64,000 bases of DNA from CALIZF01 sp046292445 (lineage in GTDB: Bacteria; Pseudomonadota; Alphaproteobacteria; Rhodobacterales; Rhodobacteraceae): assembly GCA_046292445.1 (NCBI GenBank), contig JBKBQT010000001.1:124001-188000 (forward strand), in the 5' to 3' direction. The stretch's first letter is position 1, and every line of letters begins with the position of its first letter. Both the position numbers and the translations under genes were made by a program. Below, one piece after another: positions 1 through 8,510 of the stretch. The notes below the pieces were generated by a model. That model did not search any database. It was not told the DNA's origin and was given only the letters and a program-made list of their open reading frames with translations.

Positions 1-1
1 G

Positions 2-154
2 CGCTGCCCCTTTGCCGAGGCGCGCTGCGTGGCGGCCGACCCCGATCCGGTCGACATCGGCGCCGGCCACATCGCCGCCTGCCACCGCTGGGCCGAGGCC
101 GCCACGCTGCGCCGCCTCGCCGAGCGCACGGAAACCTGGATGACCCCGGCATGA
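2..154 (+). CDS. ABC transporter ATP-binding protein, C-terminal end (DppD/OppD type), partial
   Basis: The open frame entering at the window edge ends in TGA at 152-154. It encodes the cysteine-rich tail of a peptide-type ABC ATPase: RCPFAEARCVAADPDP, then a late HIAACHRW. This C-x8-C plus AC tail is typical of the oligopeptide/dipeptide importer ATPases of the DppD/OppD family. Its stop overlaps the start of the next ATPase gene (ATGA), so the two are translationally coupled and probably form the usual DppD/DppF ATPase pair. The Walker motifs lie outside the window. Confidence 0.85.
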   Translation, partial: RCPFAEARCVAADPDPVDIGAGHIAACHRWAEAATLRRLAERTETWMTPA

Positions 155-1137
155 CCGACGCCCCCCTGATCCGCGTGCGGGATGCGCGGCTGCACTATCC
201 CGTGGGCGGCGCCTTTGCCGCGCTGCGCGGGCGGCCGACCGTCGTCAAGGCGGTGGACGGGATCAGCTTTGACCTGAGCGCGGGCGAAAGCGTGGGCCTG
301 CTGGGCGAATCCGGCTGCGGCAAGACCTCGACGGGCCGGATGCTCGTCAAGCTCGACGATCCGACGGACGGGACGATCACCTTCGAGGGGGCGGACATCA
401 CGACCCTGCGGGGCGATGCGCTGCGCCGGTTCCGCACGCGGTCGCAACTCATCTTCCAGAACCCGTTCGAGGCGCTGAACCCGCGGTTCAGCATCCGCAC
501 CGCGCTGGCCGAGCCGCTGGAGAATGCGCGCGTGCCGGTGGCGGAACGCGAAGGGCGCATCCGGCGGGTGATGGAACTGGTCAAGCTGCCCGATCCCGAC
601 CAGTTTCTCGACCGCTTTCCGCACCAGCTATCGGGCGGGCAGCTCCAGCGGATCGTGATGGCGCGGGCGCTGATCCTCGATCCGGTGTTCGTCGTCGCGG
701 ACGAACCCGTGTCGATGCTCGACGTCTCGGTTCGGGCGGGCGTGCTCAACGTCTTTCGCGAGGTGCGGGCGCGGCTTGGACTGACCGCGATCTACATCAG
801 CCATGACCTCGCCCTTGTGCGCTATGTCTGCGAGCGGACCATCGTGATGTATCTCGGCCGGATCGTCGAGGACGGGCCGACCGAAGACCTCGTGCGCAAG
901 CCGCTGCACCCCTATACCAAGGCGCTCGTCGCCGCCGTGCCCGTACCCCACCCGGACCAGAGCCACGATCCCCTGCCCATCGGCCGCGGCGCGCCGGACC
1001 CGCGAAACCCGCCGTCCGGCTGCACCTTCCGCGACCGCTGCCCCGCCGCCATGCCGCGCTGCGCGCGCGAGGCGCCGCCGGCGCACCGCGTCGAGGGCCG
1101 CCTTGTCCATTGTCACCTTTTCGATCCCGCCGCGTAA
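151..1137 (+). CDS. ABC transporter ATP-binding protein, DppF/OppF type
   Basis: 328-residue ATPase that would power an inner-membrane importer of peptides or related small amides. Walker A GESGCGKTS is near residues 52-60, the Q-loop at QNPFEALNP (about 103), the signature SGGQLQR at about 161-167, Walker B FVVADEP at about 180-186, and the H-loop in ISHDL at about 216. The C-terminal extension with PSGCTFRDRCP and later cysteines is characteristic of oligopeptide-type ATPases. It overlaps the preceding ATPase gene and lies 9 bases before hyuB, so the transporter and the following hydrolases look like one operon. The substrate is inferred only from these neighbours. Confidence 0.93.
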   Translation: MTDAPLIRVRDARLHYPVGGAFAALRGRPTVVKAVDGISFDLSAGESVGLLGESGCGKTSTGRMLVKLDDPTDGTITFEGADITTLRGDALRRFRTRSQLIFQNPFEALNPRFSIRTALAEPLENARVPVAEREGRIRRVMELVKLPDPDQFLDRFPHQLSGGQLQRIVMARALILDPVFVVADEPVSMLDVSVRAGVLNVFREVRARLGLTAIYISHDLALVRYVCERTIVMYLGRIVEDGPTEDLVRKPLHPYTKALVAAVPVPHPDQSHDPLPIGRGAPDPRNPPSGCTFRDRCPAAMPRCAREAPPAHRVEGRLVHCHLFDPAA

Positions 1138-1146
1138 GGAGCGACC

Positions 1147-2964
1147 ATGACCGTCAACCCCGAACCGCGGGTCTTTGCCGCCACGCATCCGTGCGATCCC
1201 ATCACGCTCGAGATCATCCAGGGCGCGATCATGGCCGCCCAGGCCGAGATGGAGGCGCTGATCGAGCGCACGGCCATTTCCGCCTTCATCCGCGAGAAGA
1301 AGGATTTCTACACCGCCCTTTTCGACGAACGCGGGGTGATGGCCGTGGGGTCGATGGTGCCGATCTTCGGCGACATCACCACGCCGGTGTTCGAGCATTT
1401 CCCCGTCGAGACGATGCGCCCCGGCGATCTCTACTGGTACAACGACTGCTACAGCAGCCACGGCGCGGTCAGCCATTCGAACGACCAGGTGCTGCTGATG
1501 CCGGTGTTCGCGGGCGAAAGGCTCTGCGCTTTCGTCATGTCCTGGGCGCATTTCGCCGACATCGGCGGGATGCGGCCGGGGTCGATCAGCCCGGATGCGA
1601 CCGAGATCTGGCAGGAAGGCATCATCATCCCGCCGACCAAGCTGATCGACCAGGGCACGGTGAACGAGGCGGCGCTCGCCATCTTCCACCGCAATTCGCG
1701 CTACCCAGACCAGAGCATCGGCGACATGGCCGCGCTCATGGCCTCGGTCCAGCTTGGCGCGGTGCGGGTGGGCGAGATCGTGGGGCGGTTCGGCGCGGAT
1801 GTGGTGTCGGACGCGCTTGCGCAGCTGCTGGACCGCACGCGGCGGCTGGTGCGGCGGCGGCTGGCCGAGACGTTCGATTATGGCACCCACCGGTTCACCG
1901 ACGCCATCGACAGCGACGGACACGGCAACGGGCCGTTCCACCTGCGCTTTGCCATCACCCGCGAGAGGGGGGCGGATGGCGAGGACCGGTTCATCTTCGA
2001 TGCGACCGAAACCGACAATCAGGCGCCGGGGCCGGTGAACCTCCTGATGAACCGGTCGATCCCCGGCATGGCGCTGGGCCTCTTCTACCTCGGCGGCGAT
2101 CCGGGCCAGGTCTGCAACGCGGGCGGGCCTTTGGCGCTGGACGAGGTGCGGCTGCGCGAGGGGAGCCTTGTGAAACCGCGCTGGCCGGCGCCGCTCGGGA
2201 TGCGCGGTCTGACGATGATGCGGGTGCTCGCGACGCTCAACGGTCTGGTGAACGCGGGCGGCGGGCAGGCACCGGCGGCGCAGGCGGCCTATGTGGTGGC
2301 GCTGATCCGGGGGACATGCACCGGCGATGACGGGGTGCGGCGGCCCTTCCTGCTCGCCGACGGGATCGGTGTCGGCTATGGCGCGCGGGCCTTCGCCGAC
2401 GGGATCGATGCGGTCTATTTCGTCGCGCAGGAAAACTACCCCATCGAATTCACCGAGCTCGGCTATCCGGTCCGGTTCATCACCTACGGCATGGTCTGCG
2501 ACAGCGGCGGGCCGGGGCAGTATCGCGGCGGCGCGGGCATCCTGCGCGAATACGAGGTGCTGGCGGACGAGGCGATGCTGGCCATCCGCATCGACGGGGT
2601 GGTGAACCCGCCCTGGGGCATCCACGGCGGCAAGTCGGGGCGCGTCGGGCGGATCGTGGTCAATCCCGGCACGGCGCAGGAGCGGGAATTGAAACCCCTC
2701 TCGGACGGCAACATGCTCAAAAGGGGCGACGTGGTGCGGATCGAGACCGGCGGCGGCGGCGGCTACGGCCACCCGTTCGACCGCGATCCCGAAGCGGTGC
2801 TGGAGGATGTGCGGGCCGGGCTGGTGAGCCTTGTCGCGGCGGCGTCCGAATACGGCGTCGCCATTGCGCGGGGCGCGGTCGATGCCGGCGCGACGGCGGT
2901 GCTGCGGGCGAACCGGCCCGCGGCGAAGGCGTTCCACCGGGGGGAATACCGCGATGCGCTCTGA
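1147..2964 (+). CDS. hyuB: Hydantoinase B / 5-oxoprolinase family subunit (HyuB)
   Basis: 605 residues, close to the normal length for the HyuB family. The family forms a complex with HyuA that uses ATP to open cyclic amide rings (5-oxoproline, N-methylhydantoin and similar), or carboxylates ketones in the related acetone carboxylases. The N-terminal part has DPITLEIIQGAI, followed by a glycine-rich core (SDGHGNGPFHLRF and later GGPGQYRGGAGI) and the C-terminal GGGGGYGHPFDRDPE found in the family. An AAGGAG ribosome site precedes the ATG. The end overlaps the start of hyuA by 11 bases, consistent with equal production of both subunits. The exact substrate cannot be read from the sequence. Confidence 0.93.
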   Translation: MTVNPEPRVFAATHPCDPITLEIIQGAIMAAQAEMEALIERTAISAFIREKKDFYTALFDERGVMAVGSMVPIFGDITTPVFEHFPVETMRPGDLYWYNDCYSSHGAVSHSNDQVLLMPVFAGERLCAFVMSWAHFADIGGMRPGSISPDATEIWQEGIIIPPTKLIDQGTVNEAALAIFHRNSRYPDQSIGDMAALMASVQLGAVRVGEIVGRFGADVVSDALAQLLDRTRRLVRRRLAETFDYGTHRFTDAIDSDGHGNGPFHLRFAITRERGADGEDRFIFDATETDNQAPGPVNLLMNRSIPGMALGLFYLGGDPGQVCNAGGPLALDEVRLREGSLVKPRWPAPLGMRGLTMMRVLATLNGLVNAGGGQAPAAQAAYVVALIRGTCTGDDGVRRPFLLADGIGVGYGARAFADGIDAVYFVAQENYPIEFTELGYPVRFITYGMVCDSGGPGQYRGGAGILREYEVLADEAMLAIRIDGVVNPPWGIHGGKSGRVGRIVVNPGTAQERELKPLSDGNMLKRGDVVRIETGGGGGYGHPFDRDPEAVLEDVRAGLVSLVAAASEYGVAIARGAVDAGATAVLRANRPAAKAFHRGEYRDAL

Positions 2965-4993
2965 CCGGGTGACGGGGGGCGGCCTGACGGTGGCCGTGGA
3001 TATCGGCGGCACCTTCACGGATGTCGCGCTGGTCGAGAATGCGACCGGCCGCACCTGGCGGGCCAAGACGCCCTCGCGCCCCGACGATCCATCGGCGGCC
3101 TTCCTCGACGGCATCCGGCTCGCGCTGGCCGAGGCGGGGGGCGCGGCGGGCGATCTGACGCAGGTGCTGCACGGCACGACGGTCGCCACCAACATGATCC
3201 TCGAAGGCAAGGGCGCGCGCGCGGCGCTGGTGACGACGAAGGGCTTTCGCCATGTGCTCGCCATCGGGCGGCAGGACATTCCGCGCAAGGCGAACCTCTA
3301 CAACTGGGTCAAGCCGGCCCGGCCCGTGCCATCCTCGCGCGTGGTCGAGGTGACGGAACGGGTGCTGCCGGGCGGCGCGGTGATGACGCCGCTGGACGAG
3401 GCGTCGGTCATCGCCGCCGCCGAGGCGCTGCGGGGCATGGACGTGCAGGCAGTCGCGGTGTGCCTGATGCACAGTTTCGCCAACCCGGCGCATGAAGCGC
3501 GGGTGGCGGCGATGCTGCGCGACCTTTTGCCGGGGGTCGCCGTGACGGCATCGGTCGATGTGCTGCCGGTGGTGCGGGAATACGAGCGGAGCCTTGCCGC
3601 CGTGCTCAACGCCGTGGTGATGCCGGGGGTGACGACCTATGTGCGCCGGCTCGAGAACCGGCTGGCGGATGAGGGCGTGCCCGGGCCGCTCCTGCTGATG
3701 CAGTCGAACGGCGGTGTGGCGGGGGCGGCCAAGATCCGCATCGCCCCGGCGCTCACCGCGCTGTCGGGGCCGGCGGCGGGGGTGGTCGGCGCGGCGCGTA
3801 TCGCGGCCGATTGCGGGATCGGCGACATCATCACGGTCGATATCGGCGGCACCTCGGCCGATATCGCGCTGATCGCGGGCGGCAGGATCGGGCTGACGCA
3901 GCACGGGCAGGTCGGCGAATGGCCCCTGCCGCTGCCGATGGTCGATATGGTGACGATCGGGGCGGGGGGCGGCTCGCTCGCCCGCGTGGCGGATGGCGCG
4001 CTGTCCGTCGGCCCGCAGAGCGCCGGTGCCCGCCCCGGCCCGGCGGCCTACGGCCATGGCGGGACCGAGCCGACCGTGACCGATGCGCATGTCGTGCTCG
4101 GCCACCTGCCCGCGCGGCTTCTGGGCGGGCGGATGGTGCTCGACGCGGCGGCGGCGCGGCGGGCGGTCGAGGACGGGGTAGCCCGGCCGCTCGGCCTTTC
4201 GGCCGAGGTCGCGGCGCGGGGCATCCTCGCCATTGCCGACAACCGCATGGTCGGGGCGATGCGGGTGGTGTCGGTCGAGCGCGGGCACGACCCGCGCGCC
4301 TTCACGCTGGTGCCCTTCGGCGGCGCCGGGCCGCTGCACGGCTGCGCGCTCGCCGATCTGCTGGGCATGGCGCGGGTGCTGATCCCGCCGGCGCCGGGGA
4401 TCCTCTGCGCCGACGGCCTTCTGGTGGCCGACCTCAAGGCCGAATTCAGCCAGGCCCTGCCGCGGGCGGGGGCCGCCGATGTGACTGCCGCCGCCCCGAT
4501 CCTCGATGCGCTGGCCGCGCAGGCGGCGGCCTGGTTCGATGCCGAAGGCGTGGCGGAGGGCGACCGCCGTTGTGCGCCCGTCGCGCTGATGCGCTATCGC
4601 GGGCAGGGGTCGGAACTTGCGGTCCCCTTCGCCGGCAGCCGCGAGGGGCTCGAGGCGAACTTTGCCGCCGCGCACCGGGCGCTGTTCGGTTTCACCCTGC
4701 CCGCGCCGATCGAGCTCGTCACGCTGCGCATCGAGGCGACCGGCGCCAAGGCCGGCGTCGTGGCCCCGCGCCTCGCCCCGGGCCCGATGCCCCCGCCGAC
4801 TGAGGCCGTGACCGTCGCCTTCCAAGGCGGCCCGGCATCGGTTCCGGTGTTCGACCGCGCCGCGATGGGCGCAGGCGCGACCTTCGCCGGCCCCGCCATC
4901 CTGACGCAGCTCGACGCCACCACCCTCGTTGCGCCCGGCTGGAACGGCAGCGTCCACCCATCCGGCGCCATCATCCTGGAGCGCGGCGCATGA
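2954..4993 (+). CDS. hyuA: Hydantoinase A / 5-oxoprolinase family subunit (HyuA)
   Basis: 679 residues from the ATG at 2954. An earlier in-frame start at 2831 would only translate hyuB sequence in another frame. The N-terminal VAVDIGGTFTDVAL is the phosphate-binding motif of the ASKHA-fold ATPase half. A second sugar-kinase-like motif, TVDIGGTSADIALI, lies near residues 295-308, and LPFGGAGPLHG-type sequence is further on (VPFGGAGPLHGCALA). Family members bind ATP and phosphorylate or activate the cyclic amide for HyuB. The stop overlaps the next ATG (ATGA at 4990-4993), so the gene is coupled to the M20 peptidase. Confidence 0.94.
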   Translation: MRSDRVTGGGLTVAVDIGGTFTDVALVENATGRTWRAKTPSRPDDPSAAFLDGIRLALAEAGGAAGDLTQVLHGTTVATNMILEGKGARAALVTTKGFRHVLAIGRQDIPRKANLYNWVKPARPVPSSRVVEVTERVLPGGAVMTPLDEASVIAAAEALRGMDVQAVAVCLMHSFANPAHEARVAAMLRDLLPGVAVTASVDVLPVVREYERSLAAVLNAVVMPGVTTYVRRLENRLADEGVPGPLLLMQSNGGVAGAAKIRIAPALTALSGPAAGVVGAARIAADCGIGDIITVDIGGTSADIALIAGGRIGLTQHGQVGEWPLPLPMVDMVTIGAGGGSLARVADGALSVGPQSAGARPGPAAYGHGGTEPTVTDAHVVLGHLPARLLGGRMVLDAAAARRAVEDGVARPLGLSAEVAARGILAIADNRMVGAMRVVSVERGHDPRAFTLVPFGGAGPLHGCALADLLGMARVLIPPAPGILCADGLLVADLKAEFSQALPRAGAADVTAAAPILDALAAQAAAWFDAEGVAEGDRRCAPVALMRYRGQGSELAVPFAGSREGLEANFAAAHRALFGFTLPAPIELVTLRIEATGAKAGVVAPRLAPGPMPPPTEAVTVAFQGGPASVPVFDRAAMGAGATFAGPAILTQLDATTLVAPGWNGSVHPSGAIILERGA

Positions 4994-6345
4994 CCCTCGA
5001 ACCGGTGCTTGCCTACATCGACGCGCGGCGCGACGAATACGTCGCGCGGCTGGCCGATTATGTCCGCCACCCGTCGATCAGCGCCCATGACATCGGCATC
5101 CGCGAGGTCGCGGCGCTGCTGGTGGGGAAACTGGAGGCGCTCGGCTTTGCGACCGAGGCGGTGCCGACCGCGGGCCATCCGATGGTGCTCGGGCGGCGCT
5201 GCGACGCGCCGGGCAAGCCGACCGTGCTGCTCTATGGCCATTATGACGTGCAGCCGCCCGACCCGCTGGAGCTCTGGGACAGCCCGCCCTTCACCCCGAC
5301 GATCCGGGGCGGCCGGATGTATGCGCGCGGCGTCGGCGACAACAAGGGCCAGCACCTTGCGCAGCTTCTGGCCATCGAGGCGCATCTGGCGGTGCATGGG
5401 CGGCTTCCCTGCAACGTGATCTTCCTGCTGGAGGGCGAGGAAGAGATCGGCAGCCCGCGAATCGCCGCGTTCGTCAAGGATCACGCCGACAGGCTTCGGG
5501 CCGACCTCGTGGTGACGGCGGACGGGCCGCTGCATCCCTCGGGGCGGGCCATCGTGACCTTCGGCGTGCGCGGCGTGGTCAACTTCGACCTCGTGGTGCG
5601 CAGCGGGCGCACGGATGCCCATTCGGGCAATCACGGCGGCACGATGCCCAATGCGATCTGGACGCTCGTCCACCTGCTCGCCTCGATGAAGACGCCGGAC
5701 GGGCGGATCACCATCGACGGCCTGCACGACCCCATAATCCCGCCCAGCAATGCCGACCGGGCGGCGGTGGACGCGCTTCCCGTCGATGTGCCGGGATACC
5801 TGCGCGACATGGGGCTGGCGCGGCTCGACGCGCCGGCCGACCGGGGGTTTCACGACCGGCTGATGTTCCACCCGACGCTGACGATCAACGGCCTTGACGG
5901 CGGCTATGGCGGGCCGGGGTCCAAGACGGTCCTGCCCTGCGCGGCCATCGCCAAATGCGACATCCGGCTGGTCGATGCGATGACGCCCGATCAGGTCATC
6001 GCCTGCGTGCGCGCCCATGTCGCCGCCCATGCGCCGGAGGTCGAGGTGGTGACGAACGGCGGGATGCTGCCGTCGCGCACGCCGCTGGACAGCCCCTATG
6101 CGCTGCCGGTGATCGAGGCGATCCGGCTGGCGCGGGGGGAGGAGCCTTACCTCTACCCCTCCGTCGGCGGCAGCCTGCCCGATTACGTCTGGACCAAGAC
6201 GCTGGGCCTGCCCGCCTTTGTCACCCCCTATGCCAATGCCGACGAGGCGAACCATGCGCCCAACGAGAACCTAGACCTCGACCTTTTCCACAAGGGCATC
6301 CGCACCGGCGCGGCGCTACTCGACCGGCTCGGGGGGATGCGGTGA
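4990..6345 (+). CDS. M20 family metallopeptidase (dipeptidase / deacylase)
   Basis: 451 residues, the usual size for M20 peptidases acting on dipeptides or N-acyl or N-carbamoyl amino acids. Zinc-site motifs are clear: LLYGHYDVQPPDP (metal His and Asp), GVGDNKGQHLA (bridging Asp), LLEGEEEIGSP (catalytic Glu and metal Glu), VVTADGPL (metal Asp) and a final NHAPNEN (metal His). A central dimerisation insert contains DAHSGNHGGTMPN. The gene is translationally coupled on both sides to hyuA and the amidohydrolase. Its likely job is to hydrolyse the linear product released by HyuAB, such as a carbamoyl amino acid or dipeptide. That role is inference. Confidence 0.92.
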   Translation: MTLEPVLAYIDARRDEYVARLADYVRHPSISAHDIGIREVAALLVGKLEALGFATEAVPTAGHPMVLGRRCDAPGKPTVLLYGHYDVQPPDPLELWDSPPFTPTIRGGRMYARGVGDNKGQHLAQLLAIEAHLAVHGRLPCNVIFLLEGEEEIGSPRIAAFVKDHADRLRADLVVTADGPLHPSGRAIVTFGVRGVVNFDLVVRSGRTDAHSGNHGGTMPNAIWTLVHLLASMKTPDGRITIDGLHDPIIPPSNADRAAVDALPVDVPGYLRDMGLARLDAPADRGFHDRLMFHPTLTINGLDGGYGGPGSKTVLPCAAIAKCDIRLVDAMTPDQVIACVRAHVAAHAPEVEVVTNGGMLPSRTPLDSPYALPVIEAIRLARGEEPYLYPSVGGSLPDYVWTKTLGLPAFVTPYANADEANHAPNENLDLDLFHKGIRTGAALLDRLGGMR

Positions 6346-7571
6346 CGGTCACGGTGCTGGAGAACGCCCGCCTCTGGGACGGGCTGGCGGAGGAAGCGGC
6401 GGAGCGGACCGGCGTCATCGTCGAGGGCAACCGGATCGTCGCGGTCGGCGAGCCTTACGGCGGCGAGGCGCGGCGGATCGACTGCGGCGGGCGGTTCCTA
6501 ATGCCGGGTCTGATCGACGCCCATTTCCACGCCAACACGCCCAGCTACGATTTCCACGGCACCGACCGGATGCACCCGGCGCTGCTGGCGAGCCACGCCA
6601 GCCGGCTTTTGACCGGGGCGCTCGACCGTGGCTTTACCACCGTGCGCGATGCGGGCGGCGGCGATATCGGGCTGAAGCTGGCGCTGGACGCGGGGCTGAT
6701 CGACGGGCCGCGGTTCTTCTACCCCGGCCGCGCGCTGACCCAGACCGGCGGGCATGGCGACATGCGCCGGCGGGGTGCGGTCGAGCTCTGCGGTTGCGGC
6801 GCCTATTCAGGCGTCATCACCCGCGCCGTCGATGGCCCGGACGAGATGCGCAAAGCGGCGCGCGAGGAATTCCGGCAGGGGGCGACGCAGATCAAGATCT
6901 TTCTGTCGGGGGGCGTGTCGACCGACCTTGCGCCGATCGACATGCCGCATTTCACCGATGCCGAGATCGCCGTCGCGGTAGAGGAGGCGGCGCGGCGCGG
7001 GCGCTATGTGATGGCGCATTGCCATACCGACGAGGGCGCGCGGCGCTGCGTCGCGCTCGGCGTGCGGACGATCGAGCATGGCAGCCTGATCGGGGCCGAG
7101 ACCGCCGCGCTGATCGCGGCGGCGGGGCGCTATGTCGTGCCGACGCTGTCGGCGGGCGAGCTGATCGGCGCCAACGCGGCCGCGCTCGGCCTGCCGGCGG
7201 GCACGGCGGACAGGGTCCGGGCCGTCAACCGCCGCACGCTCGAGGCGGTGGAGGCCTGCGCGGCGGCCGGGGTGAAGCTCGGCCTCGGCTGCGATCTGCA
7301 CGGGGATGCGTTCCTGCAGACGCAGGGGCGCGAGCTGATGCTGCGCGGGCAGGTGCAGCGGCCCGTCGAGGTGCTGCGCTCGGCGACATCGGTCAATGCC
7401 GAGATCGTCCAGATGGACGGCCGGCTCGGCGTGATCGCGCCGGGGGCGCTTGCGGACATGATCGTGACCGACGGCGATCCCTTGCGCGATCTGTCGGTCT
7501 TCGAGCACAGCGCCCGCACGGTGCGGCTGGTGATGCTGGACGGGCGCATCGCGCGCGACCGGATGGCTTGA
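6342..7571 (+). CDS. Amidohydrolase superfamily protein (imidazolonepropionase/prolidase-like)
   Basis: 409 residues from a GTG at 6342 whose GTGA overlaps the M20 stop. No ATG fits this frame nearby, and the N-terminus VTVTVLENARLWDG matches the usual beta-sandwich start of amidohydrolases. Metal-binding features include PGLIDAHFHAN (HxH-type motif), a lysine region TQIKIFLSGGVSTD, MAHCHTDEGARR and TIEHGSLI for later histidines, and LGCDLHGD for the catalytic Asp region. The family includes imidazolonepropionase and Xaa-Pro or Xaa-Arg dipeptidases that handle small cyclic or peptide-like substrates. As the last gene of the operon it probably acts on a substrate related to that of HyuAB. The specific reaction is unknown. 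Confidence 0.9.
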   Translation: MTVTVLENARLWDGLAEEAAERTGVIVEGNRIVAVGEPYGGEARRIDCGGRFLMPGLIDAHFHANTPSYDFHGTDRMHPALLASHASRLLTGALDRGFTTVRDAGGGDIGLKLALDAGLIDGPRFFYPGRALTQTGGHGDMRRRGAVELCGCGAYSGVITRAVDGPDEMRKAAREEFRQGATQIKIFLSGGVSTDLAPIDMPHFTDAEIAVAVEEAARRGRYVMAHCHTDEGARRCVALGVRTIEHGSLIGAETAALIAAAGRYVVPTLSAGELIGANAAALGLPAGTADRVRAVNRRTLEAVEACAAAGVKLGLGCDLHGDAFLQTQGRELMLRGQVQRPVEVLRSATSVNAEIVQMDGRLGVIAPGALADMIVTDGDPLRDLSVFEHSARTVRLVMLDGRIARDRMA

Positions 7572-7606
7572 CCTTTCGGCCGGTCACGGCATCCTGAGCG
7601 GCGGAA

Positions 7607-7658
7607 CCGGGGGTTTCACACCCCCGGACCCCCGTGGAGTATTTCGGGAACGATGAAG
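7607..7658 (+). repeat. GC hairpin plus copy 1 of a dispersed 23-base intergenic motif
   Basis: A hairpin with arms CCGGGGG (7607-7613) and CCCCCGG (7621-7627) follows the amidohydrolase gene. After it comes the motif GGAGTATTT, two variable bases, GGAACGATGAAG (7636-7658). The same 23-base arrangement recurs at 24246 and 32787 on this strand and inverted at 24309-24331. The position just behind a gene end suggests a 3'-end, processing or terminator role. The motif runs directly into the possible start of the next gene. Confidence 0.75.
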
Positions 7659-7669
7659 CGGGGGCGGCG

Positions 7670-8500
7670 GTGTTGTGCGTGATCGTGCCGGCGCATGACG
7701 AGGCGGGCTATGTCGGGCCCTGTCTGGACGCGCTGCTGGCCTCGGAGGATCCCGGCGGAGCGGTCCATGTGATCGTGGCGGCGAACGGGTGCCGCGACAC
7801 GACGGTGGCCGAGGCGAGCGAGCGGGCGGCGGGGTTTGCGGCGCGGGGCTGGCGGCTTGCGGTGCTCGATCTGCCGGAGGGGGGCAAGACCGGGGCGCTG
7901 AACGCCGCCGAGCGGGGGCTGGGGCCGGGGATGCGGGTCTATGTCGATGCCGATGTGCGGGTCTCGCCGCCGCTTCTGGCGGCGCTGGCGGCGGTTCTGG
8001 ACCGCCCCGGGGCGGCCTATGCGAGCGGTCGGCCGCGGATACCGCCGGCTCGGTCGGCCGTATCGCGCCTTTATGCGCGGTTCTGGCAGCGGTTGCCGTT
8101 CGTCGCGGACGGCGTGCCGGGGTTCGGCGTCTTTGCCGTGAATGCGGCGGGGCGGGCGCGGTGGGGGGCGTTTCCCGATCTGATCGCGGATGATCTGTTC
8201 GTGCGCCAGTGTTTCGTCGCCGCCGAGCGGCATGGGGTGGCGGCGGTCTATGACTGGCCGATCACCGAGGGGTTCGCGGCGCTGGTTCGGGTGCGGCGGC
8301 GGCAGGATGCGGGGAGCCGCGAGGTGGCGGCGCGGTTCGCGGGCCTACCGGGTCTGGCCGAGCCGACGGCGCCGAGCGGTGCGGCGCTGGCGCGGCTCGG
8401 CTTGCGCGATCCGGCGGGATTTGCGGTCTATGCGGCGGTGGCGCTGGCGGGGCGGGCGGGCCTTTTCGCGCGGCGCGAGCGATGGGCGCGGGGGCGTTGA
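7670..8500 (+). CDS. Family 2 glycosyltransferase
   Basis: 276 residues from the GTG at 7670. The frame stays open back to a GTG at 7634, but that extension (EYFGNDEAG) is translation of the dispersed repeat and is probably not coding. The GT-A fold is shown by LCVIVPAHDEAGYV at the N-terminus, a GGKTGALNAAERGL stretch, and the metal-binding acidic motif VYVDADVRV. The acceptor half contains PGFGVFAVNAAGRAR and LIADDLFVR (the ED-type catalytic region). No membrane spans are obvious. The next gene, a lipid desaturase, starts 10 bases downstream, so the pair may modify a lipid or polyisoprenoid. The sugar and acceptor are unknown. Confidence 0.85.
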   Translation: MLCVIVPAHDEAGYVGPCLDALLASEDPGGAVHVIVAANGCRDTTVAEASERAAGFAARGWRLAVLDLPEGGKTGALNAAERGLGPGMRVYVDADVRVSPPLLAALAAVLDRPGAAYASGRPRIPPARSAVSRLYARFWQRLPFVADGVPGFGVFAVNAAGRARWGAFPDLIADDLFVRQCFVAAERHGVAAVYDWPITEGFAALVRVRRRQDAGSREVAARFAGLPGLAEPTAPSGAALARLGLRDPAGFAVYAAVALAGRAGLFARRERWARGR

Positions 8501-8510
8501 GGGGGCGGTG

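Noticed and set aside
628..4957. Very long minus-strand open frames opposite hyuA, hyuB and the ABC ATPase (886 and 746 residues).
   Set aside because: They are rich in Arg, His and Pro with no motif and lie exactly antisense to well-recognised genes. High GC content makes such frames common.
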